A stretch of 21,834 bases of DNA from Penium margaritaceum (Eukaryota > Streptophyta > Zygnematophyceae > Desmidiales > Peniaceae), in contig SZWC01008529.1 of the NCBI GenBank assembly GCA_023375785.1, positions 77,078 to 98,911 on the forward strand, written 5' to 3'. The position numbers and the translations under genes are program-made. The first letter of the stretch is position 1. Each line of letters starts with the position of its first letter. Below the pieces are notes generated by a model. The model was not told the origin of the DNA and did not search any database. It was given only the letters and a program-made list of their open reading frames with translations. This document shows positions 8,393-16,473 of this stretch, in pieces.

Positions 8393-9712
8393 GGCTTGGT
8401 GCCCCTTGGTTTTGTTTTGTTGCTCATGTCAGTAGTGACGCCAGCTTAGGACAGCTGACGTCAGCAGCTACCGCCGTGTTATCTGCAGGACTACTGTTGT
8501 AGATGACTCCCCCTCCACCCTTTGGTTTTCTCGCCCTTCCCTTTTTTTCCTTTTGTGTTGATGACGTCAGCAGTGATGTCAGTAGTGACGTCAGAAGCGG
8601 GATGCTGCCGTCAGCAGCGGCGGTTTTTGGGGCCGCTGCTACAGCTGCTACTGCCATTTTAGCTGCTGTTGCTACTACTGCTGCTGCTGCACCTGCTGCT
8701 ACTGCTGCTCCTGGTGCTGTTGCTGCTGCTGTAGCTGCTGCTACTGCTACTGCTGCTGCTACTCCTATTACTGTTGCTGCTGCTATTGCTGCTGCTGCTG
8801 CAATTGCAGCAACAACTACTGTTGCAGTTGCTGCGGGCTGCTACGGCTTCTGTGGTTGCTGTAGCAACTATAGCAGCTACTACAGCCGCGACAGAGGAGC
8901 TGGTGGGGTGGGGATTTTTTTTCCCTTTTTTTTCTTTTTTTCCCTTTTGTCTGTCACAGTGGGCTTCGCTGCTTGCTGTGGTCAGCGGGCAGCGAGCCTA
9001 CTACTCGCTGCGAGTAGTGGGCTTGCCGCCCGCAGCCTGTCGCTTACAGCAAGCTACGGGCTGCAAGCAGCAACACCTGCTACTGGCTGCTGCAGGCAGC
9101 TGCTCGCTACTGCTGCTACTGCTGCAGCTGGTTACTGCTACGGCTTGTTGTTGCGGCTGCTGCAGCCTGCTGCTGCTGCTACTCGCTGCTGCAGCTACTG
9201 CTCACAACCCCTGATGCTCGCTGCTGCTGCTACTGCTTGCTACTGCTACTACGTGCTACTACTGCTGGCCGCCGCTGCTGCTTGCTGTTGCGGGCTGCTG
9301 CTGCTGCAGGCTGCTGCGAGCTGCTGCTACTGCCCGCTGTTGCTGCTTCACGCAGCTGTTGCTGGCTGCTGCTGCCACTGCTCGCTGCCGTTGCCTGCAG
9401 CTCCTGCTGCTGCCTGCTGGTGCCAATCACTGCACCCGGGTGATGTTGCACCGTGCGTCGTCGCCCGCAGGTGTCGGACGCGGCCTGCCGCTCACCTCCT
9501 CGCGTCACGCCTAGGGGTCAGTGCTTCCGAAACAATTTCGGCAGCATTTCCCCTGGCCCAGTGGCCGTGGGAAAAAATCTGACGCTGCCACCAGGCGCGT
9601 CAATGCTGCCGGAAATAATCCGGCAGTATTTCCCTTGCACTGGCACGTATGGGGGTCCGCCGGCGTTGTCTAGCACCTGTACACCAGTCTTCTGCTGCTA
9701 CTGCTACGCTCT
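8393..9712 (-). mobile_element. Long leader of element A
   Basis: About 1.3 kb between the PBS and the gag ATG. From the PBS inwards (minus sense) it has the two hairpins at 9635-9517, a long GCA/GCT-rich tract (about 9480-8640), an A-rich purine run (8950-8910) and TGACGTCA palindromes (8586, 8562, 8456). The same items occur in the same order in element B. The 359-codon plus-strand frame here is an artefact of Ala, Leu and Cys codons in triplet repeats. Confidence 0.65.
9517..9635 (-). other. Paired leader hairpins (element A copy)
   Basis: Two stem-loops, 9517-9555 (GCTTCCGAAA with TTTCGGCAGC) and 9600-9635 (CTGCCGGA with TCCGGCAG), lie about 80 nt apart. Each is followed in sense by a CAYTGA-type sequence and preceded by GGGGAAAT- or GGGAAAT-like bases. 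They correspond to the pair at 15271-15394 in element B. Confidence 0.65.
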
Positions 9713-9725
9713 GGCTCTGATATCA
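9713..9725 (-). promoter_or_regulatory. Primer-binding site of element A (mutated)
   Basis: The minus strand reads TGATATCAGAGCC, one base different from TGGTATCAGAGCC in element B (G to A at the third base). It follows the TTTCTAGCT end of the LTR, as in B. Confidence 0.75.
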
Positions 9726-10642
9726 AGCTAGAAATGCTAGGCGGCAGGTTGGGGCAGCAGCGTTGTTGATACAGCGTGCGGGCTTCCACGCTCGTTGCTT
9801 AAGTCTGCTGCCCCCTTAGTCTGCTGCTCTAGAGTCTAAGTCTGGAAGCTTCGGGTTTGTTACTCAGAAACGCGCGCGCCAGTGTTAGCGCGAGAAAGCT
9901 GCTGAAAACTGAAAATGACTGATTAGGAATGAAGAATAAGCAACAATGGGACATTATTTTACTTTGGTTTTTAAGATGGTGCAGGCATAAAATCCCTCCA
10001 ACAGCAACAATGGGAGACCCCTCCAAGTTCTAGCTTCCCTCCACTAGTGTAGAACTTGTCACTCAGCTAACCAGCCAATCAGAAAATAGTCCTAGACCTA
10101 TTATCTGGCAGGCAGGGTTTTCTCAGTGAGCCCTGCCAGACGCCCGACAGCCCAAAACCCGGGCGTCGTCTGTTTTGCCTGAAAACTGGACCATATCATA
10201 ATACCAACGCTGCGAACGCAGTCGTACGGTCAGAATCAACTAGAAAAATAGCAGCAAAGAGTTACGGCTGCCCGAACCCGGGCATTGCCTACGATAGTCG
10301 GTGATGCCAAACAGGGCCACACAACAAGAGACACGGACCCTAGGCACAGCATGATGTTGCAGACGCAATGGCACGATGAGAAACAATGGTGGGTGCATAT
10401 AGAAAGCATTTGCAGTGGTAGTAGCCGCCGGCGGCCCGACCGCCGAGGAGGCCTGCCGATGGAGCTGAGCGCATCGCCAGAGGGAGGAGGCTCCAACGAA
10501 CTGTGAGTAGGCCTCAGTGTGCATTGGCTCCACTGAACGACACTCCAGCAACGTCGAGTCTTGCCGTCAGTCATCTGCACGCCAATGTACACAAGCCGGG
10601 AGGACACAACAGAGTACAATGATAGATGCACGAAAACCAACA
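9726..10642 (-). mobile_element. LTR shared by tandem elements (about 917 bp)
   Basis: In minus sense it starts TGTTGGTTTTCG right after a purine-rich CATGGGGGAG tract and runs to TTTCTAGCT before the PBS. So it is at once the 3' LTR of the pol portion at 10750-14588 and the 5' LTR of the gag portion at 7914-9712. Landmarks shared with the element B LTR are a CCAAT-type box (GATTGGCTGG on the sense strand), a CAAGTTCTA/TAGAACTTG inverted pair and an AAAACCCGGGCG-like block. The 3' border is fixed by the PBS, but the expected terminal CA is not clear. A 64-bp length difference from B lies at 9940-10015. Confidence 0.7.
9940..10015. repeat. 12-bp direct repeats flanking 52 bp in the LTR
   Basis: GCAACAATGGGA occurs at 9940-9951 and again at 10004-10015 around 52 bp that element B lacks. 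B has a single copy of the 12-mer. This is either a small insertion with a target-site duplication in A or a repeat-mediated deletion in B. Confidence 0.75.
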
Positions 10643-10652
10643 CTCCCCCATG
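10643..10652 (-). promoter_or_regulatory. Polypurine tract
   Basis: CATGGGGGAG on the minus strand lies directly against the TGTTGG start of the LTR and about 100 nt after the RNase H stop. This is the usual place of the plus-strand cDNA primer in copia elements. Confidence 0.7.
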
Positions 10653-10749
10653 ACTCACACGCGTAGTGCACATGTGCGGGCAGAGACACAGTCAACAAAC
10701 AAAATCCCCCAGGCCATGCACAGACGCAAGCAGGGACAAAAAGAGTCAC

Positions 10750-11230
10750 TCACGGATGCACGCCAACTGAACTCAAAGCCTTTTTGAACGAGTCGCGGTT
10801 CACTGCCTTGGTCAAGAAGTCAGCCAGGTGTAGTGCTGTCTCAACCCACACAATTCTGATGCTGCCGTCATGCAATAACGAACGCACATAGTGATAGTCA
10901 ACATTGATGTGCTTTGTGCGTGTGTGATGCACGCCGTCATTATGGGCGATGGCCATGGAACTCTCATTGTCACAATGCAACGTGATGGATGCAAGAGACT
11001 GACACAACTTGGAAAACAGACGACACAACCACACACTCTCACACATGCCTGAACCAAGGGCCACGTACTCAGCCTCAGCAATGTTGCATGCCATACATCC
11101 CTGCTTGCCACTGCGCCAAGACACAGCTGTACCGCCAACTAGAATGATCTAGCCTGAGCGACTCTTACAGTCTGGAATGCAGGCCCAATCACTGTCAGTG
11201 TAGCCTACCACGACAACAGACGGTTGGTGG
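10750..11230 (-). pseudogene. pol: RNase H domain (element A)
   Basis: Copia RNase H removes RNA from the cDNA hybrid. In minus sense the order is VGYTDSDWACIPD (first Asp), KSRSG then an in-frame TAG just before IILVGGTAVSWRSGKQG, NIAEAEYVALG (Glu), LHCDNESSMAIAHN (Asp), RTKHINVDYHYVRS, and HLADFLTKAV near the end. The stop codon is at 10752-10750. All catalytic residues are present, but the TAG after KSRSG, where family members usually have an aromatic residue, interrupts it. Polypurine tract and LTR follow immediately, so this is the true C-terminus of the polyprotein. Confidence 0.85.
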
Positions 11231-12400
11231 GAGAACATGAGACCTCGTCGAGGAGTCGACACGAGATAGCATAGTACTCGGATCGCGACCTCAAAGTGGG
11301 GGTGACATGGCTCCTGAGAAAACTTGGCCAGGAGGTTGACAACGAACGCGATGTCTGGGCACGTCGTCGTCGCTTGGAACATCCGTGACCCGATGACTCG
11401 CAGATACGTGGTCACGTCAACTGGCTCCCCCACAAGAGGTGGGTCAGGACTCTTCAACTTCACCTGGCCATCAGGTGTCATGGGTGAAGATGCGCTCGGC
11501 ACGAGTGGTAGGTCCTTCACAAAGCGGGTGGACAGATTTTGCACATAGGCAGCCTGGTGGATGTATAGGATGCCCTAGGAGCGATTATGCTCGAGCTCCA
11601 TGCCCAGGAAGACTTGGGCAGATCCAAGATCCTTCATCAAGTAGGCGGCATGCAGCAAGTACTTGACACGCTCGATGGCAGCCGTGTCTGGTGACGCGAT
11701 GACGAGATCGTCGACGTTAACCAGAGCAGCAGCAAACGTCTGGCCTCGAGGACTGACAAAGAGTGCGGGCTGAGCGGTGCTGCGCTGGAGGCCGTCGCGA
11801 AGGCGCGTGCTGCTGATCTCTTGGTTCCAGCATCGAGTGACTGCTTCAGGCTATAGAGGGTCTTTCGCAGCCGCCAGACTCTCCCAGTCCCATCGTCGAA
11901 GCCTGGGGGCTACACCATGTAGAGCTCATCATCCTCAAGTGAGCGATGGAGAAAAGTGTTGCTCACGTCCATTTGATGCAGCTCCCACCCATGCTGGGAA
12001 ACCAGGCTAAAGAGCGCCCGGCCAGAGGAGAACCGGCCAACTGGGACAAAGATCTGGTCGTAATCGACCCCAGGGATCTGGACAAACCCCTTGGCTCTGA
12101 GGCGGGCCTTGTACTTGTCCAAGGACCGTTGGGCTTCCACCTGTGCCGAAAGACCCACTTGGCGCCGATGGCCTTCCGACCTGGAGGAAGGTCACCGAGG
12201 TCGTAAATGTGGTGTTGTCGGATGGCAGCGAGCTCATTGGCGCATGCAACGTCCCAGTGTGTGGCCTCAGGAGAGGCTCGAGCCTCGCGTAGGATGGTTG
12301 GGTCCTCCGGGCGTGCTGTGGAGCGGACTGAGAGAGCGTGTGCATCTCGAGCTCCGGGTGGGATGCGCGTGAGCGCGACCACGATAGCATGCCGATGCTC
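11231..12400 (-). pseudogene. pol: Reverse transcriptase (element A), frameshifted
   Basis: Minus-sense blocks in order are HWDVACANELAAIRQHHIYD, LGDLPPGRKAIGAKWVFRHR, then a one-base frameshift near 12145, then LDKYKARLRAKGFVQIPGVD and WELHQMDVSNTFLHRSLEDD. The palm motif is VNVDDLVIAS (Asp pair at about 11712-11707), and finally MFQATTTCPDIAFVVNLLAK. The domain copies element RNA into cDNA. The usual Tyr of YVDD is Asn here, and there are further frame changes around 11580-11910 and a stop before ILYIHQAAYVQ, so the enzyme is dead. Length and order match complete copia RT. Confidence 0.85.
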
Positions 12401-12824
12401 ATGATGAAGCATGACGTAGCCCAGTGCGGAGCCCAGGTGAAGGTCTATAATGATGGTCGAAGTGGTCAGGCCGAGGGCCTTGGTGCCAGGATCTCCACTC
12501 ACGACCGTGGGAGTGGAGGAGACACGTGGAGTCACAGGGCGTCGAAGCGCCACGGAGCGTAGTGCGACGGTCTGCGTGCTCACCGACGGCCTGGGTCGGA
12601 GGCTGCCGCCTGGGCCACGTGTGTAGCGTGGCAGGGGAGGAGATGGCACTGATTCCGAAAGGACAACGAAGGCGGACGGAGCTGCTGGCCCGGAGGGGCC
12701 AGTGGATGCGACTGGGACTATCGGCTCGGAGGGGCCAGTGGACGCAGCTGGGACTGCCGGCCCGGAGGGACGTGTGGGGGCGACCGGGGCTCCCGGCCCG
12801 GAGGGGCCAGTGGATGCGACTGGG
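12106..12824. repeat. 719-bp duplicated contig end, copy 1
   Basis: This segment reappears at 12826-13544, exactly 720 bp on, with about eight base differences by my reading. It ends inside the 36-bp repeat tract at a single n. It covers the RT N-terminal end and part of the linker on the minus strand. Most likely this is an unmerged overlap of two contigs or alleles rather than a biological duplication. Confidence 0.85.
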
Positions 12825-12825
12825 N
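12825..12825. other. Contig join (single n)
   Basis: One ambiguous base separates the two 719-bp copies. Open frames that cross it are artefacts. Confidence 0.9.
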
Positions 12826-13544
12826 GCCTTGTACTTGTCCAAGGACCGTTGGGCTTCCACCTGTGCCGAAAGACCCACTTGGCGCCGATGGCCTTCCGAC
12901 CTGGAGGAAGGTCACCGAGGTCGTAAATGTGGTGTTGTCGGATGGCAGCGAGCTCATTGGCGCATGCAACGTCCCAGTGTGTGGCCTCAGGAGAGGCTCG
13001 AGCCTCGCGTAGGATGGTTGGGTCCTCCGGGCGTGCTGTGGAGCGGCCTGAGAGAGCGTGTGCATCTCAAGCTCCGGGTGGGATGCGCGCGAGCGCGACC
13101 ACGATAGCATGCCGATGCTCATGATGAAGCATGACGTAGCCCAGTGCGGAGCCCAGGTGAAGGTCTATAATGATGGTCGAAGTGGTCAGGCCGAGGGCCT
13201 TGGTGCCAGGATCTCCACTCACGACCGTGGGAGTGGAGGAGACACGTGGAGTCACAGGGCGTCGAAGCGCCACGGAGCGTAGTGCGACGGTCTGCGTGCT
13301 CACCGACGGCCTGGGTTGGAGGTTGCCGCCTGGGCCACGTGTGTAGCGTGGCAGGGGAGGAGATGGCACTGAGTCCGACAGGACAACAAAGGCGGACGGA
13401 GCTGCTGGCCCGGAGGGGCCAGTGGATGCGACTGGGACTATCGGCTCGGAGGGGCCAGTGGACGCAGCTGGGACTGCCGGCCCGGAGGGACGTGTGGGGG
13501 CGACCGGGGCTCCCGGCCCGGAGGGGCCAGTGGATGCGACTGGG
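12826..13544. repeat. 719-bp duplicated contig end, copy 2
   Basis: Second copy of 12106-12824. It continues without a break through the whole 36-bp repeat tract into integrase, so this copy is the one linked to element A's upstream half. On the minus strand it begins in the linker and ends mid-RT at the n. Confidence 0.85.
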
Positions 13545-13880
13545 GCTGCCGGCCCAAAGGGGCCAGTGGGATGCGACTGGGGCTGCCGGCCCGGAGGGGC
13601 CAGTGGGCGCGACCGGGGCTGCCGGCCTGGAGGGGCCTGTGGACGCGACTGGGGCTGCCGGTCCAGAGGGGCCAGTGGACACGACTGGGGCTGCTGGCCC
13701 GGAAGGGCCAGTGTGCACGACTGGCGTTGCTCGCCCGGAGGGGCCACTGGACGCGACTAGGGCTACCGACCCAGAGGGGGCAATGGACGCGACTGGAGCT
13801 GCTGGCCCGGAGGGGCCAGTGGGCGCGATTTGGGCTGCTGGCTCGGAGGGGCAAGCGGATGTGACTGGGCTATCGGCTCA
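13390..13880 (-). repeat. 36-bp minisatellite encoding a Pro/Ala-rich linker
   Basis: About 13 units of 36 bp, with core GGCCCGGAGGGGCCAGTGG on plus. In the sense (minus) frame each unit gives 12 residues like GPSGPAAPVAST. In the opposite strand's frame it looks collagen-like (GPEGPVDATGAA). It sits between integrase and RT, where copia polyproteins have a variable low-complexity linker, and the 12-residue period keeps frame. A shorter run of about four units is at 12680-12824, cut off by the contig join. The collagen-like plus-strand reading is not considered a gene. Confidence 0.8.
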
Positions 13881-14588
13881 GAGGGACTGAGGAATGTGTC
13901 ACCCGGAAGCGGCAGGACGGAGGACGGACTCACCACTCCCCCACGCGACAGGATGGACACGGACGAGCCGGAGCAAATGAGGTCGCAGGGAAACAGGTCC
14001 TCAAGAAGAGGGCATCGTGGGACTCGACGATGAAGTGCCGGGATGGATCCCAGAAGCGACAGGCCTTGGAATGACGAGACACACCGAGGAAGGTGCAGGG
14101 ACGTCCGCGGGGGACAAGCTTGCCATCCTATTGTGGGGCGGGCAGCCACACAATGGCAACGTAGCCTCAGACGCGAGCCGAGCGGAGGTCAGCGCACTGA
14201 CCGCACCAATGCTGGTACGGCGTGGACTGGCGGAGAAGGGGACCGTGGGGAATCCGGTTCCAGAACCATGTCATGTAGGCCATGGCTTCAAAATATAAGC
14301 CATCGGATTAACCAAACTTGACTCGCATGGTACGGACGGCGTCGGCCATGGTACGGTTCCACCGTTCGGAGACGCAGTTGTGGGCAGGCGTGTAAGGCAA
14401 AGACGTCTCATGGTGGACACCACGGGAGGCGAGAAAGGTCGTGGTCTCACCCATGTCCTCACCACCGCGATCGGAGCGAAAGAGAAGAAGAGAGCGACCA
14501 TACTCGTGCTCCGCAAGGACAAGCCAGTCCTGGATGGCTCGGACGACATTGCTCTTCTGCCGAAGGAAGAAGACCTAGCGGTAGCACT
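13881..14588 (-). pseudogene. pol: Integrase C-terminal half (element A)
   Basis: In minus sense it begins abruptly with YR then a TAG, VFFLRQKSNVVRAIQDWLVL, then FRSDRGGEDMGE (second catalytic Asp, codon 14472-14470), LPYTPAHNCVSERWNRTM (catalytic Glu, 14367-14365), an in-frame stop before SDGLYFEAMAYM, FWNRIPHGPL, GYVAIVWLP, and FLGVSRHSKACRFWDPS at the C-terminus. The first catalytic Asp and the zinc finger are absent. Their counterpart lies on the plus strand at 7537-7913. It keeps Trp in AIQDWL, where both element B copies have TAG, and Asp where they have Asn. Confidence 0.85.
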
Positions 14589-15182
14589 GTGTGTGGCTGT
14601 GGCATTGAGTCTGCAGCATAATGTGGTGCCTAGGGTCCATGTCTCCTGCTGTATGGTCCTGTTTGGCATCGTTGACTGTCGTACGCACTGCCTGGGTTCG
14701 GGCAGCCATAACTTCTTGTAGCTATTTTTCTAGCTGATTTTGATTGCACGATTGTGTTCATAGCGTCGGTATTATGGTATGGTCCAGTTTTCAGGCAAAA
14801 CGGACAACACCCGGGTTTTGGGCTGTCGGGCGTCTAGCAGGGCTCACCGAGAAAACCCTGCCTTCCAGAAAATAGGTCTAGCACTATTTTCTGATTGGCT
14901 GGTTAGCTGAGTAACAAGTTCTACACTAGTGGGGGGAGCTAGAACTTGGAGGGGTCTCCCATTGTTGCTCATTCTTCATTCCTAATCAGTTACTTTCAGT
15001 TTTCAGCTGCTTTCTGGCGCTAACACTGGCACGCGCGTTTCTGAGCAACAAACCCAGAGCTTCCAGACTTAGACTCTAGAGCAGCCGACTGAGGGGGCAG
15101 CAGACTTAAGCAACGAGCGTGGAAGTCCGCACGCTGCATCAACAACGCACGCTGCCCCAACCTGCTGCCTAGGTTTCTAGCT
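14589..15182 (+). mobile_element. 5'-truncated LTR of element B
   Basis: The plus strand from about 14589 matches the reverse complement of the LTR at 10390-9726 up to the TTTCTAGCT before the PBS. It lacks the first 250 bp or so of the LTR and joins minus-strand integrase at 14588. Shared landmarks are GTTCGGGCAGCC, GGTCCAGTTTTCAGGCAAAA, the GATTGGCTGG CCAAT-type box, and the CAAGTTCTA/TAGAACTTG pair (about 14910-14950). Losing the U3 5' end would remove part of the promoter. Confidence 0.75.
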
Positions 15183-15195
15183 TGGTATCAGAGCC
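15183..15195 (+). promoter_or_regulatory. Primer-binding site of element B
   Basis: TGGTATCAGAGCC is a perfect match to the plant copia initiator-Met tRNA primer-binding consensus, directly after the LTR. It sets element B on the plus strand. Confidence 0.9.
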
Positions 15196-15270
15196 AGAGC
15201 GTAGCAGCAGCAGCAAAAGACTGGCGTATAGGTGCCAGACATCACCAGCTGGCCCCCATACGCGCCAGTG

Positions 15271-15394
15271 CAGGGGAAATGCTGTCGGATTTTTTCCGGC
15301 AGCATTGACCCGCCTGGTGGCGGCGTCAGATAATTTCCCACAGTCACTGGGCCAGGGGAAATGCTGCCGAAACTTTTTCGGCAACACTGACCTC
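15271..15394 (+). other. Duplicated leader hairpin module
   Basis: The module CAGGGGAAATGCTG..CGG, a T-rich loop, CCGGCAGCATTGACC occurs at 15271-15310 and again, diverged, at 15353-15393, 82 bp on. Each folds into a stem of about 10-11 bp (ATGCTGTCGGA with TCCGGCAGCAT; TGCCGAAA with TTTTCGGCA). Both are kept in element A. The position, 75-200 nt after the PBS, is where retroelements often hold packaging or dimerisation signals. That role is inference. Confidence 0.6.
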
Positions 15395-16264
15395 CACGCG
15401 AGGAGGTGAGCGGTAGGCCGCATCCAACACCTGTGGGCGACGACGCACGGTGCAACGTCATCCAGGTGCAGTGACTCGCACCAACACGTAGCAGCAGTAG
15501 CCTGCAGCAGCAGCAGTCCCAGGCAACGGCATCAAGTAGTGGCAGCAGCAGCCAGTACCAGCTACATGCAGTAGCAGCAGTAGGCAGAAGCAGCAGCTCG
15601 CAGCAGCCCACAGCAGTAACAGCCTGCAGCAGCAGCTCGCAGCAGCAGCAGCCCGTAGCAGCAGCTCGTAGCAGTAGCAGCTCGTAGCAGCAGTGAGCAA
15701 TAGCGGCAGCAAGCAGCAGCTACAGCAGTGTGCAGCAGCGAGTCGACACAGCAGCCAGCTACAGCAGCGGCTGTAGCGAGTAGCTGCCAGCTGCGGCTGC
15801 TGCTGCTCGCTGCCCGTAGCAAGCGAGCAGTAAGAAGCAGCCCGCTGCTGCCAGCGAGCACCTGCTCACTCCTAGCGAGTAGCAGCTCGCTGCCAGCGAG
15901 CAGCAGCCTGCTGCTCGCACCTAGCAGCGGGCAGCTGCCCGCTTTGACAGACGAGAAAAGAGGAAACAAACCAAGAAAAAAATCCCCACTCCACCAGCTT
16001 TGTTGCCGCAGCTGCAGCAGCTGCGTTTGCTGCTGCAGCCGCCACAGCATCCGCAGCAGCAGTAGTTGCTGCTGCAAGTACAGCCGTAGCAGCAGTAGCA
16101 GCAGTAGCAGGAGCACCTGCAGTAGCAACAGCGATAGCACCTGCAACAGCAATAGCAGCAGTAGCTGCAGCAGCACCAACAGCAGCAGCAGCACCAACAA
16201 CAGCAACAGCTGTAGCAGCAGCAACAACAACAGCTGCAGCAGTGGCCCGAACAATTGCCACTGC

Positions 16265-16439
16265 TGACGTCAGCATCCAGCTGCTGACGTCACTACTGAC
16301 GTCACTGCTGACGTCACTGCTAACGTCGTCAACTCACAAAAATATAAAAAAATAAAAAAAGGGGGCAATGGAAGGGGGAAGTAAACCTTAGGGTGGGCAG
16401 GATGTCCACCGTCCTCAGCAGACGTCACTGCTGACGTCA
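16265..16439. promoter_or_regulatory. Cluster of TGACGTCA palindromes
   Basis: Perfect TGACGTCA starts at 16265, 16285, 16297, 16309 and 16432, three of them in 12-bp phase (TGACGTCACTGC repeats), with near matches nearby. TGACGTCA is the binding site of bZIP factors (CREB/ATF in animals, TGA-type and related bZIPs in plants). Element A keeps three perfect copies in the same part of its leader. Whether any factor binds is not shown. Confidence 0.55.
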
Positions 16440-16473
16440 GCACCACAAAAAAAAGCAACAAGGACATCACACC

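Larger units (their letters stand above)
7914..14588 (-). mobile_element. Element A: inverted block IN-RT-RH-LTR-gag
   Basis: Minus-sense order is integrase C-half (14588-13990), proline-rich linker, RT, RNase H (ends 10750), polypurine tract, one LTR (10642-9726), PBS, CAG-rich leader and the first part of gag (8392-7914). A pol end followed by a single LTR and then a gag start means two elements sharing one LTR, as produced by LTR-LTR recombination, or a permuted one-LTR circle. Both ends of the block join sequence of the same family in the opposite orientation. It contains a contig join at 12825 with a duplicated 719-bp overlap. No part is intact. Confidence 0.7.
15196..16473 (+). mobile_element. 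Long repeat-rich leader of element B
   Basis: Nearly 1.3 kb separates the PBS from the gag ATG at 16474. It contains in order two related hairpins (15271-15394), a CAG/GCA/TAG triplet-rich tract (about 15480-15950 and 16010-16260), an A-rich purine stretch (15950-15985), a cluster of TGACGTCA palindromes (16265-16316, 16432) and an A-rich segment (16340-16365). Element A has the same arrangement, so the leader is a family trait and not random decay. Long open frames on both strands here result from triplet repetition. Confidence 0.65.

Noticed and set aside
8503..9582. 359-codon plus-strand open frame rich in Ala, Leu and Cys
   Set aside because: It lies on the antisense strand of the element A leader and consists of CTG/GCT triplet repeats that lack stops by composition. 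No domain or start context.
12526..13107. Open frames spanning the n at 12825
   Set aside because: They fuse two contig ends that duplicate each other, so the joined protein does not exist.
13246..13890. Collagen-like plus-strand frame (GPEGPVDATG repeats)
   Set aside because: It is the complement of the copia integrase-RT linker minisatellite. Its neighbours on the minus strand are clear pol domains in order, and no host gene features are present.
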